From Lethocerus indicus (Eukaryota > Arthropoda > Insecta > Hemiptera > Belostomatidae), in assembly GCA_019843655.1 (NCBI GenBank), contig JACDQD010000005.1, positions 5,483,575 to 5,547,574 of the forward strand: 64,000 nucleotides of DNA, read 5' to 3'. The translations under genes and the position numbers were made by a program. The notes below the pieces were generated by a model. The model was not told where the DNA came from and searched no databases. It saw only the letters and a list, made by a program, of their open reading frames with translations. This document shows, in pieces, positions 25,434-38,119 of the stretch (position 1 is the first letter of the stretch; the number at the start of each line of letters is the position of its first letter).

Positions 25434-25969
25434 TGTGTATCTGTTTCTGTGTCTAATGTACGATCTCGTTTGAGTGGAGGAGCTGGCTCTTCTAACAAGC
25501 GGGCCGACTAATGACCACCCTTATGACCGTCGGACCCGGCACTGCTCCTATTCCCCTCCCTTCTCCCTCTCCCTCTCGTGTCTAGGCTTCTTTCATAGCC
25601 AATAGATAAGATCTTTAAGAGCTATGCACAGTGGTTATTCATCTCGGACTGAGTCGATCCGAGTCGATGACTAACTCTTGCTAAGGATAGAAGTTTAGAG
25701 AAGGGGGGGATATCTAAAAAAGAAAGAGGAAGAGATTGTTGTAACGCGATATCGAACGAGACGGTACCACTTCTGTATTGCATACATTATATCCAAGTCA
25801 ATTTTTACAATTCGACCCGAAGACATTTTCAGAATCAGAATCTGAAATACTTCAGAATCTTTCATGCCCTCAAATGAAGTAAACCAAAAAATTTAATATC
25901 GTTTTATGCAATTTCACATCCCATAAAACCAGTGACATGACTGAAACTCCTCGTGATTTTCATCTCCTA

Positions 25970-26020
25970 TTCGTTTGAACTCGTTGAATTTCGTTTGAAC
26001 CATTTCGTTCGAACGTTGAA
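25970..26020 (+). repeat. Degenerate TTCGTTYGAAC tandem motif
   Basis: TTCGTTTGAAC occurs at 25970-25980 and 25990-26000, and TTCGTTCGAACG at 26004-26015. GTTGAA follows the first and third copies. The third copy contains the palindrome CGTTCGAACG. It could be a local duplication or a cluster of binding sites; no factor is assigned. Confidence 0.6.
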
Positions 26021-28849
26021 AATCTTATGAAAATTCGGCCCCCTTTGAATTTGAGAATATGTATCGTCCTTGAAAGAGAGAGAAAAAAAGACTTAATCTT
26101 TGGGATCTGGTTTGGCCCTGTTTCTAAACCCGATCCATTATTTTGAAACGGCGGCCAAATAAGGCGGCCGTCCCGTTTTGGTGTTAATTCGCCGCGGTGT
26201 AAAAGCAGCCTCGGAAATTGTGTACCAAGGGGCCTTCCTGGCCGGAAGAGGCATTGCGCTCTCCGTGAGATATCTGCGCTTTTAAATGATTAATGTCTCT
26301 TGTATTGCGGTGAAACGTTTTCTGGACCCGTCTCGATGCGGGGGCCATTAATCAGTTTTCAATTATGAACGCACAATTTTTCATCTTTTTCGTGTTGGAT
26401 TTTTTGCGCTTATTTCAAAACGCTCCTCCTTATGTGGTGTCCAACTCTGTCGCTACTTCTCCCGAATAATTTTCCTATTACATGAACAGTATGAATCGAT
26501 ATTGTACAAAATCAGTTGTATACATAAACTATGTATACATACAATGCATACATAAACTTTATCCTAGGAATAATAGTTGAATCCATACGATTTGGTAACT
26601 CATTTGAAAACGCAACTCTGATGAACAGTAAAAGCCGTTGCAGTTTCTCACAATTGGTCCCATTACTTTGTTATGGGATTATTAGACCCGAATTAGTCAG
26701 GTTGTTTATTACAAAATAATTTTTTGGAGGACCGTAGTCAGAATATTTTTTTGCCACATTGTGTTTACGAACGAGCCATACTGTAATTCGTCCGTGTAAC
26801 TACACGGTTGAGTTAACTAACTCAACTGAGAGCCAATTCGGCGGATCTGGCCCCACGAATATTTTATTTATCCGAATTGAGGCTGAGTGTTAGACAGGTT
26901 AGAGAGTGGGCAGGATGGGGCCAAGTTTCCTTAACCGTCTCAAAGGCCGAGCCGGGTTCCCGGTTGTTTCACCGCGCTCGAAACATTGGCCCCTGTCATG
27001 TTCTCCGATCCCAATAAAACGGCGATCCCGGTTTTTGTGCAATGGCTGTCTGTTTCACGTTCTGACGTTCATTTAATGTAGTCAGACTGACTTCAGTTTA
27101 GGCATCTTGACTTCGGTTTAAAGATTTCCCCTGCATTTTACTATACTCTTTCACAGAATACTAAGTATTGTTACTGACTTACAACAGTTGTAGAGTGGTT
27201 TGTCCGAATATTATCTACGTACGGAATGCCATTAGGATTTTCGGTCTTCTCTACATAATAATAACACATTATTAAGAAAGTCTTAGTAAATTTTAATATT
27301 GTATTTACAATAGTTAATTTCGTTCGGTTTAGACCCGGAAGGAAAACACCAAAGAAAGGAAAAAATAATAATTTCGCTTCGTTCTTCTTAGGAACTCAAG
27401 GTTCACGAGTCCACTCCCGTTCAGTACAACCAGGCAGTCTGCAGTTAATTTACCAAATGGAATTTAATTATTACGCTCTAAAAACATAATTACTTTCAAG
27501 AAACGGAGTCTGGCTACTTAAACCTGGCGCATTCCTCTTTTAGCCTCATTTCCCAATTATCTTTCTTAATTTTTTATTTGGGAAATCGACTTCCCGGAAA
27601 GAAGGATATCATCTAAACGATACCATCTCTGCTGATAGCACGAGCAAACATCACTTGATGGGGACCCTGATGTGGACATTTTGCGCGTCCTGTTATTTGA
27701 GATTCTTGTGTTTTCAATATGTGCAATATCCGAGGTGCAAAATATCCTGACGGCTATCGGCACGAAGGCCGCCAACCCCGTGATTCCTGTTTGTTATAAA
27801 CATTTTACGAATTCCGGATTGTAATAAAATTGCACGTTTACTTTGAAGAGTCGTTTGGATTCCATTGGATTTGAATTCTATTGGAACTCATAATACAACA
27901 ACATTATTGTAATTATTCGTCGTAATAAATAATTCGTTCTGGTTATAGTTTCGACTAGAAACGATATGGCGGTCTGAGTTCTATAATTCTGAGGTACTAA
28001 CGACCCACTTAGATGTTCGTATAGTATGATGATAGTGTACCGCAGTGATACTGGAGCCATCTCACTCCCGGATTGAAAGAACCGGCGAATACCGTTTCAA
28101 CCACGTAGGCTACTCGAATCAAAATGAAATTAATACGCTCGGTACGGTCTCTGGGCTATGGTTACGGTAGACGGTGGATGAACATACACAGAGAGCGTCA
28201 TGAGTGTACGTTGCCACGCCTACCCGATTCATGACTCCGATTAGAGAGAGCTAATGCCGGAGTCGGAGCATGGTCTCCCGACCTCCATCTCGTCCTATCT
28301 CCGCCCGATACGGCACCGCGGCCCAGATCTCAATCGACGCTTCGATCCGATCGAAAAGTGGCAGCGACAAATAAGGCGGTGCGCCACGGCGGCTCGCCCT
28401 CAATATTCGGCCGCCCTATACTAGTTCAGCAGACCTAATGGCAGTTTAGTTAGTAACGAGCAAATATGGAACCGGGTATTATAAAGAACTGATCCAATTG
28501 CGTTAGGTCGTACTTATAATGTGATATAGAAAAATTGTATGATGATATTAAACATATATCATTCTAATAGATAGGTATTGTCCTTAAGCTAATTAAAATA
28601 ATTACGCAATTTCAACGTACATAATGCGGGTATTATTCACTCAGTTTATATTTTCAAATTTATGAATCTCGGGGTTGGTCAATCCAAAAATTTTGTTTAG
28701 AGAACGTCAGTGAGTGACCTTCGCTTAATTAACATAAGCCTACGCTATTCACATCACCCACCCGGCCTTTATCTGTTTAGTTATTAATTTATATAATGTA
28801 TACACGTAATTATATTATAATTAGCTTTGTATTGGGCGGCTCGTTAGTT

Positions 28850-28860
28850 GGGGGGGGGGG
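28850..28860 (+). repeat. Poly-G run (11 nt)
   Basis: Uninterrupted G11 in an AT-rich neighbourhood. Shorter runs of 9 or 10 G or C occur at 20908-20916 (C), 24064-24073 (C), 38491-38499 (G), 50889-50897 (C) and 58532-58540 (G). Confidence 0.97.
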
Positions 28861-30711
28861 AGAGCTCGTAGGACGAATCGTATTTCGTCATCTCCGGACT
28901 AGCTGGGCCGACTGGGAACAGTAACTGGCTCTTACGTAACAGCCGCCACCCAGACATGGACAGGAACAAATTATCTTGTCTTTACATGTAAAATAGAAAC
29001 GAAGGAAACACAGAAAGAAGACGGCAAAGGAGATTATCAAAGACGGCTAATTCAAAGTGTTGTACCTACACATATGTGGAGGAAAGACTATGATGGCAAC
29101 ACGGGTCAAGGTGAGATAAGGAGGAAGTTGCTACTAGTTTTTCAGGCGTTGAAAATCAGTACTTAAGGAAACAAGCATTTCTAACTGTTATAATACTGAA
29201 TATTGTAAGCAGTGAAAGTTGGTATAACCCCCTATATGAGTAATACTATTTTATATGGATTATTTTTAGGGTTCCTGTAAGAAAAGACTGTTGTATTTGA
29301 GTATTCTGTGTTTGCGATAATTCCAGGACAAGTTTCCTATTTTTTTTTTATTTAAACCGGATGTACAATTCAATTGTAACAAACATTTTGTCCCCTAGTT
29401 GTGTGTATGAAAGGAAACGTATCTGCAAGTCGCCAAGAAGCAAAACGGGTTATCTTGAGAATAAAACCTAAAACGGTATTTTTTGTTGAAAACATTTTTA
29501 TTTAACCCGATGGGCTAGGTCGAAAATTCACAGCGAAAGAGCTTTTCTTCTGGCGGCCACTAGACGCGTCAGCCGAGTCTGTCAAGTACCGGAAACATAT
29601 GGAATGCGTGGGCCTTCACGATGCGCCCCGCTCTTAATGGTTTTAACATGCTTAGCTCTCCGTTAACCAACGTTATCCGGCCGAAAATACTAGGATCACG
29701 TTTCTCCGTAATTTATCGAAGCTTCACTGTGACTCTAACGAGGTTTTTTTCATAAAATTATTACAGTAAAAGTTTCCACTCTAATAGTAGTAAATATCCC
29801 TTGTGACTGCATGTACCTAGGTCGCCTATACCCAAAATAATTACCAACCGATGAAGGAGTGATTACAAAATGAATTAACAATAAATAATGAATTTAATAG
29901 TAATAGAGAAAATTACAATCGCTATTTATGAAATTATTTTACATGCAATTGAACTTTAATTATTGCTTTACTAATTATTTCTGTCCATATTTATAATAAT
30001 AATTCTTACTCGGATTATCAACATGATATCGCTCTTAATACTTTTTGCCTCAATCATCGTGCATATCATGCAAGTGATAAGCGCTCAACGAATTGTACAC
30101 CCTGTCTGTAATGTCTGAAGGAAGATTTTAAGATCAATTTTTTTTGTTATCGGCTATCTGAATGGATAAGGCGAGCCCGTAATGTTAAAAAGTAAAAAGA
30201 AAAAAATCTATAAAGGTCTGAGAAGGTTCAAAAGGAAATTATCACGTCATAAAATTGATTGACATCCGACAGCATTGCCCGGCCACTCCACCGCCTCTGT
30301 CTCTTCTGTCATCTACACTTACTTATGAAACCTCTTTCTTTCGAGCCTTCGTTCTTTATTTCATTCCAACCGTATTCGTTCAACCGGATCGCTTCAATGT
30401 CGTTACCCAATGTTTTCCTTGATTATTCAGAATTTTCTTTTGACAAGATTAGATTGCTAAACTTATCGGGGGTGTGACGACAGTTTTAAGGTAATTAAAA
30501 ATTTACAGGAAAATCAGTCTGACGGTAGTCCTATTTAATTAGTTCATTATAACTGAATTATCCCCAGAGTCAAAATAGCTATACAATTTTATAACCGGTG
30601 TCTCGTTAATGTCCTTCGGCATCCCTCTTGTAATTTTATTATAAAAAATATTAAAAAGTCTTTTAATTAAAAAAAAAACGAGCTGGGCAATGATCTGATA
30701 GACAGCTTAAA

Positions 30712-30734
30712 GAATACGACGTCATGACGTATTC
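30712..30734. promoter_or_regulatory. Inverted repeat with CRE/ATF half-sites
   Basis: GAATACG and CGTATTC form a 7-bp inverted repeat around ACGTCATGA. The centre reads GACGTCATGACGT, which holds two opposed CRE-type half-sites (TGACG/CGTCA). This fits binding by CREB/ATF-family bZIP proteins, but binding is inferred from motif shape only. Confidence 0.35.
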
Positions 30735-33700
30735 GCTACCGTGCAATAGGCACCCGTATGTCACGAAACGGGCCTCACTGCCCGAGTGAATTTGACCCAA
30801 TGAACCGATAATGGAGTGCTAATTGGCGGCCGTCAGTTTAAAAAGATGATTGTTTAAATACGGTCGATTGCCTGTTACAGTTTTAGTCGAATTAACGGGG
30901 AGGGCCCCTCCTTTTTGTTAATTGGTTCAATTAATTTGCCTTTCTGTTTTTAACCCGTTACTTACTTTCTGACTTCCTCCGGTTTTTTAATTTGTAGAAT
31001 AATTGCTTTCTAATTGGCATAATTTATCACTCAAAGATGTTTACATCGTCGTCCATCGTTTTATCCTGTGCCCACAGAACGTACTTATTTTGTGTTAGCG
31101 AAATTGGTCAATTGGTCAGCGGCATACAATAATTTTAAATCTATTATTTTCTGATGCCTTCGCTTGCGGGATATTTTTAAGACATTAAATTATGATATAT
31201 ATAAAATCTATATTCGGAACCAGCTACATTGATTGAACATGGAAATATGTAGAAGAACGTGAACAAAAAACATTACTTCAATGCTAACCGGCAATGGAAA
31301 CGTAAAACGTGCTTTTATTTGAAAATAATCTGAACTTAATGTGAAACGGCTCTATAAGAAGAGAAATTTTGCGCCTTCCTAATATGGTACCAGTGATATT
31401 TCCAAAAGACTACCGCTTAAATATCTTCCGGCCGAATAATTCTGCCGACGCCAGTACTTTCGCCTAGCGCTATGTCTACTATTTCGTTACCTATTAAAAA
31501 AACGAAACCGGGTTTTAAAAGTTTTACTAAAAAAAATGAGGCGTTCCCAGGTTAGTCCCGGTCGCCCCTATTCCGCACGAAGACGCTTTCACCCTGGCCG
31601 GACAGCAGGGGCAATCGCTGGTCCCGATTTGCTGTCGGCTGTCCGAAAAATAAGAAACAGAAAATATTAGGGGGATTAAATACCTGGCTAGCTGCGGTGC
31701 TAGGTTCTGGTCCGGTCTTATTGAAGAATGCGTTATTACTTTCTCCGCGGACGCGGAATGGTGAAAGCTCCACACACGTATAGAAGAAAGAAGATAACGT
31801 TATGCACGAACATGCATTTAGGACATACTCGAATTAACGGCAATTAGTTTCACTTACTAGTATAAAGCCTGTAAAGTTAGTTTAACTACAAAAAAAAATA
31901 ACACTTTAAATGGAATCCTGAAGGTTCCATTAAAAAGCTGTGTGGGCGCGAGGTTCAGGTTTTGTTCCTGTTTTTTGTAAGTTTGGGTAAATTATAATCT
32001 TGTGTTTGATATTTAAATTCATAATCACTGATATTCGAATTGTGTAAGCTTTTGGTAGGTAATTTATACGTGTTTACCTTTTGTAACAACTGTATGCTGG
32101 CTTATGTTGTCTTACTTATATTTAATGCAGTAAGCAGGGTTAAACAATTTTAATTGAGTTCTCGAAGCGATACAGCGGAGTTATTCTGTTCTGTAATTTC
32201 CTCCAGGGTGGGCTCTAATTCAAAACTCTAATTCGGTTTGCGGCAAGATCAGCGCCAGAGCGTGAATTGCGGCGGTGGTGCAGGGGGATGGGCCCGAAGT
32301 TGCTCCTGCTCTTGATGCGGGTGCTTGCGCTTGTACGTGCGGGCGCGGACGCGTTTGTATAATCAATAAGGGCAGTCCTTAGAGGGGCTGCGTGCTGTGT
32401 AGGGGTGAATGAGGCGATGCCAGGGAGGTATAGGAGCACTTTTCAAGGTTTCCTCTCCCTATTCTATTCAGTCTCAATTCTCTCCCTCTCGCTCCCTTTC
32501 TCCAGTCTCTGCGTATGTTTTTGGCGGCACGAGTTGTACACACGCAGCCGAATGGGAACCGAACTGCTCCTTGATCCTTCCTTTACACCTGGGAATAAGT
32601 GGAGGACTTACATTAAGCGCTCCCGCATGTTAAGTGTGTTCGGTTTCCCGTGTAACTCCCTGCATTTACAATACCGCCTATTATCTCGCCTCTCTTGTAC
32701 CCGCCAAGCAGCGTCGCGGAAAGCGTTCAAAACAACGTTATGTTATGTTACATGTCATGTACGTGCAAAGATGTCGTGCACATTTGGTAGATCAAATTAA
32801 ATATGCACGATGCCTCCTGCCGTATTGGGGTATGTCGTTTCTGGAACAGAAGGGTTACTCAGCTATTAAATAGTAAATAGACCGCACAAATATATCACAT
32901 TGTTCCGTATAAATGTGCTAATTTTATGAATTTTTTGTGTAAAGAAAATAAAATATACGTAGAATTTTATGATTTGTACCTCAAAATTAAAGTTCGGCAG
33001 TAATATCGTGGCTTCATGGTACCATTGTTATTTATCATAGAAGATAATTTACTAGATTTGATATCAAGTATATGATCGTCCGGTTCTTCATATGTTTAAT
33101 GATGTTAATGTGTAGATCGTTAAGAACTTCAAGAACAACCTTAATACTCCAAAGATTATTGAATCTCCTTTCTATTTTTTTTGTTTGCGGCGTGGATGTA
33201 ATATCCAATTCCTGAGGTGCGTAGGGGGTAAAATATGTGTATTGGGGCGGAAGGGTGCGTCTGGGTTTTGATTAAAATGGTCTCGAGTTGCGGACATTCG
33301 TCCGGTGTAATGCGGAACTCTCATCAAGTATCCCATCCCCCCGGGCCGCTCTCTCTGCTGCTCTCTAGACCCCCAGCCACTTCACATTACACGCTTTGAC
33401 TTTCACAAGGCCGTCTCCCCCACCGATCCCCCGTTAAAATATTTGCATGCCAGTCTCTCAGACACTCAACGTCGAACAAGTTTCAATCATTTTTATATTT
33501 CCAAACAAGATCTACGAAAGGTTGGGTTGAGCGTTGAAACGCTTTTTTTTAAATTTATAAGCGTATAAATAGTTTTCTATATATTTATATAGAACATTCT
33601 ACCTTACGCTATTTGCGCATTATATCGTATTTCTTATCACGAAATATGTCACGGAATGTTTACCTTATCAGTGCTGATAATCCAGAAACTCTACTAATGT

Positions 33701-34967
33701 TAACTGAAAGGAAAACTATACGTTGAGCTTAATGCACATAGTGTGCATACACATAGAGAGAAATGATTTTACGAATTATGATTAAGTACGCGCACAGGGG
33801 GGGATACTACTAATAAATCAGGCCTCAGGTCGCTCCCTCTTTCGGCCATTCAATCTTCATAATGCTTTCACATCTTCCTCTTCTCCCATTTTATCTGGCT
33901 GTTTCCCCTCCCTTTTATATGGGCAAGCCCTCTAATGGTATTGAAGGCACCTGTTCTCTCCCTCGGTTACTCTACACCGCTCCTTTTATTTCCTCCCCTC
34001 CCCTCCGCGTTTCCACTTCCTCAGGTTCCTCTAATACGTATTAAACTGTGTCCGCCGTGCACTGTAATTGAAGCCGTTTGGCCGGCAACTTTCTATGGCT
34101 CCCCCCAATTTGTTTCAAGGCGTATTGTTGTATATAGCAAAGTTTATTGGCCGCTGTTGAAAATGTCACGTTTTCAGGTTACAATAAAGGCGCTATAACA
34201 TTTCACGCCGACATAATCACTTGAACAATAACCCTCGCAAGTAATAAGGAATTAGCAGTTCGTTTAGTTTTTCTTGTTTAGCTCTGGCGATGTATCGCCA
34301 GCCCCTGTTGCTTTCTGCAAAGAATTAATATAAGATTCTACTTACGTGCATCGGTTGTCTTTGGAGAATAATTTTATCACTGTTTCTTACACTTTTTAAC
34401 AGTTTTACAGTTTTTCACCGAAAAAATGTATACGATTATATTCCCCAACAACTGCGCCCTCAGCGATAAATATCCCTTGCTCGATTAGTTACTTATAGAA
34501 GAACGTACATATAACTAATGGGACTGTGAAATTTTTAGTGATGTAATTATACAACTATTAGATAGTTGTTATCTGACTAATATTTACCATATGCTAGATC
34601 ACCAGATAGCAAACTGATGATGAAAGAAGGAGAGCCCGGTTCTTAATGACGTAACTTCAATAATGCATTAAATAATTCAGTATGTAATTAAATGGTAATG
34701 TGTGCCTGTATCAAACGATTTTAACATGTCAGGGTGTATAATTTATGCTCTTATCATAAGATTCTATTAATAACAGTCCTTAATTTACGATTCCACTAGT
34801 TTTGCGATATTTTATCTCCCAACGTCGATTTGGCTAGACCAGTCAGTAGCATTTCGTTAGTAATTTTTTTTTACAATTCTATCAATGCAATTTACCGCCT
34901 GTACTTTGCTATTGATCAAGAAACGAGATTAACAATTATTGTATCTCTCATATGTCGGCGGGTCGAC

Positions 34968-34981
34968 GTCGTCGTCGTCGT
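34968..34981 (+). repeat. (GTC)n short run
   Basis: A 14-bp GTC trinucleotide run. On the minus strand it gives a poly-Thr stretch in an otherwise unrecognised 151-codon frame. Confidence 0.85.
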
Positions 34982-35652
34982 GACATCGGGTTCAACCTTA
35001 GCGGCGGCTTCAGATAAATTATTTTCTAAGCCGTTTGTCTCTCTCTTTCTCCTTCCTTCCGTCATCCGCAATGCGGCTTGAAGATGGCTCGAGGGAGATA
35101 CAGTTCGTGTTTTTGCGACGCTATTAGCGTGTAGGAGCCGGAACCGCGGCGGACAATTTGATAAACGGCACTTTTCTGCGCCGGAAAGCGAGTTGTCATT
35201 GACCGCGCGCACGAACACGGGCCGACTGTTTCCTGAAGTTCGCAGGCTTCGTGTTCCGTGTGCCTCATTTCCCGATTCATAAAACAAGGGACGAGCCTGA
35301 CAAGTGGAAATATTCATTACACACAGTTTTAAATGCATAGGTGTTGGGTATCTCCGGTATTCTGGAATCAACTGTGAGCCAATTGTTTACATTAAAATTC
35401 TCGAGTAATTATAAAATTTGTACCTTGCTGGAAATGGAACCCGGAATATTTTGTTGCAATGTAGCCAAACTGGGTCAAATGCATTGTCCACGTGATACAT
35501 AACAAAATATATATGTACAATACTGGAGAAATAAACAGAAAATCCCTTTATATTACAACCAGCACTAATAGAGTACGCTGCCACACACTAGGAATCCATG
35601 TCGCGATTGGTCATGACGCTAATTCAGAATATTGATCGCGATAAATTGAATA

Positions 35653-35670
35653 ATCGGCGGGGGCGCCGAT
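35653..35670 (+). other. GC-rich hairpin, 7-bp stem with GGGG loop
   Basis: ATCGGCG and CGCCGAT pair perfectly around GGGG. It lies in a GC-balanced block (35600-35800) that could be a regulatory element. No function assigned. Confidence 0.5.
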
Positions 35671-38043
35671 CGGAAATTTTCTTAACGAGACGCCTCATAA
35701 ATCAGACTGGCCATTCAACTATTGCCCGCTTCGTCATTAGTCGTCTCCCCTTGGAATTTTTTCAGGGCGAAGTCAGATTATCTCTCGTCGGCACATGAAC
35801 GATCCACCTTTTTACCGATGTAACTTATCGGTCTAGCGGACTGTCAGAAATCATTTTATTTACTAGCTACCTATGTACGTCGGTTTTGTGCAAATATTCC
35901 CTCGCTAGAAATGAATCCAGGTTTAGTTTCAAGGAGTAGGGTTTTATAAATAGATAGCTAAACGATATTAGATGTATGAATACCTCTTGAGTATACCGGT
36001 TTATTTAGAATAAACACTCCTTTAATGATAAGAATCGTATATCGTATCTAGTATCCTATTTTATATATTTCAGTTAATATTTTTTGTATTTCAGCTATGA
36101 CTGCATTGCGTTTTGAATTATAGCTTCAAGCTTATTTAAGTTCCTTATTATGAGAAAAGAAGAACTTTTTATAATTGTATTGATTCTTCTCCAGAACCTT
36201 TGGATAAAGCGTATTCAAGTATTTATGTTACTAAACTAATACGTAACTAATCTCTAATTCCCTGACCGATTGTCTGAGCGCTAGGGAAAAGAGAAAATGT
36301 CGACAATACAGTGACACCGAGAATACAGGAAATATTGTTTGCCGATAATAATGCCCCTCGGACTGCGCATCTCATCGGTAATTGTTGTTAACGACTGTAG
36401 TTGGAGCCCATCAAGCGCGCTCTCCGCGTTCCCTCGTGATATTATTCGAAGCCCGGTTCTGTTGATTTGTGCCTGATGACACGTTGTCATCACCGCAAAC
36501 CGGCGACATGCCGAACATGCAGGTTCGAACGTATCGTCATATCGAAAGGTGGGAAAAGGAATTTGCACGAATTGTATACCCGCCTTTGCGTGGACACGGA
36601 AACAAAGGGAGGTATTTAATGATTAATCGTTAGCACTGATGGGTCGCGATATTCGATTTGCCAAACACGAAATCCAGTACAAAATGATAACGCCATTCCG
36701 AGAATATAACGTTATATTTTCATCTCTCATGAAAACCGCCAAAGATCCAGATGGAGGATTATTATATTTTATAAGTAAACGTTGACCTCAAACTGAAACC
36801 ATAAATTCTTAAAATGTTTAGAACAAATTGTGGTTAATTTCTGTATCCATTTTAGCCCAACCTAAGATTTAAAGTGTAAAATAATCGTTCGATTAGGCAT
36901 GGGTTGTTCTTTTGCAATCCTGAATATAGTAATTCTGCAATTATCTTACTAAACTGAAATTAAAGGTTAAATATATTAATTATTTAAAATACAACCTTAC
37001 AGTATGCAGTTATGCTTTTTTATTTGCTCATAATTCATTACTTTAGATCTTACGGTTTGTCGGCGTTTCTCTCCAATTTTCTTTTCTTTACAAAAGGTCC
37101 GTGATAGATAATTGGAAGAGTTCTGTATGGCGATAAATTAAATTGGGGACGGTGGAAGACGATTGGGCGGCATTATGTGGGGATTGGTGCGTAACGAAGG
37201 TTGATTGGCGGCTGGAGCCCTCCTCTGCTGTTTAGGCGGTTCGCTCAACCAAGATGATCGCCTTTGAACCATTATCCTACTTGGGGGCTTACGGTCATTT
37301 TCTCAGACGAGACATCTAATCTGTCTTAACCAGCATGCATTCAGTACTGTAAATTGGAGTTTGTTCGAACTACTAACGCAAGAACTTGAAGTATGACTCC
37401 ATCCTTAAAATATCTTCTTTTTTTTAATTCACTTAGTACTACCTATAATTTCAATATGAATCAATCTACAATTGGCGGTTCTTTCTATAATAAGAACAAT
37501 AATAGATTCAAATTCTATCTCTCTCCACTTGCCTATCGAAGCAGATTTACAGCTCTTTGGCCCATGTACCCTTCCTAACTTCCCTAGAATTCCTATTTTT
37601 ATCGATAATGCTCTGATTCTTCCTTATACATCTGGCTCAAGACACACCGGCAACATTCCCGATGCCCTTTTAATTAATTAATTTTTTTAACCAGCTGGAA
37701 TTCAGGTTTTACATATCAAATCATTTTTCCATTTCATAATCGATCAGGCGATTAAAACCGATTTAAGATTAGTTGTTCACCGTTATATCGGGCATATTGT
37801 TATGTTGCATCTATAACCCCGGCCTATATAGCGTTAACCGACCGAGAACCATAAATTTTATCGTTTGTCTTGAGATAAAAATGAATCACTTTTTCGGCTA
37901 CCGGTCCGGTCCGACTCCGTTCCAATTACTTACGCCTAACGATCCTTGTCGGAATATTGAATCCTAATGTATGAATCTGATTTATATGATTGTGCTAGAA
38001 ATATCAATTGAATGTATTACGACGCGTCAGTACTGCCTTTCTA

Positions 38044-38078
38044 TTAATTTTATTTTATTCTTTCATTTTCAGGTGAGT
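38044..38078 (+). promoter_or_regulatory. Recursive (zero-length) splice site 2
   Basis: This is a second fused acceptor-donor on the same strand, 15185 bp after the first. A TTAAT branch-like site lies at 38044-38048, its A 25 nt before the junction. A long U/C-rich tract (38048-38070) leads to CAG ending at 38072, followed directly by GTGAGT (38073-38078). This is the better of the two by pyrimidine tract. Spacing of roughly 10-20 kb between ratchet points is usual in long fly introns. Two sites of the same design and orientation support one long + strand intron spanning both. The host gene is not identified. Confidence 0.78.
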
Positions 38079-38119
38079 GCTCAGTTTCCTGTTCAATTTA
38101 CTGGAGGAATTACCGTTAC
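38073..38119 (+). other. 47-nt cryptic RS-exon downstream of recursive site 2
   Basis: The segment runs from the recursive junction to the donor GTAAGT at 38120-38125, again exactly 47 nt. Two of the three reading frames are open, so a coding microexon is not excluded on stops alone, but 47 nt would shift frame. It contains CAATTTACTGGAGG (38094-38107), close to the CAATTCATGGAGG of the first RS-exon. The donors share GTAAGTTT. The known role of such exons is to define the ratchet acceptor and then be skipped; use here is inferred. Confidence 0.6.

Larger units (their letters stand above)
22941..38040. other. Inferred second segment of a long + strand intron
   Basis: This 15.1-kb stretch lies between the two recursive splice sites and would be removed in one ratchet step. 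No exon is supported. It holds TA, TG and GTC simple repeats, GC-balanced islands (23140-23370, 24020-24240, 26130-26370, 26930-27060, 28230-28440, 30780-30960, 31540-31770, 32210-32600, 35090-35280, 35620-35800) and CRE-like sites. The 151-codon minus-strand frame at 34916-35371 overlaps other frames and is not recognised. Confidence 0.5.

Noticed and set aside
34916..35371. 151-codon minus-strand frame with a poly-Thr run
   Set aside because: The poly-Thr comes from a GTC microsatellite, and the rest matches no family I know and overlaps other frames.
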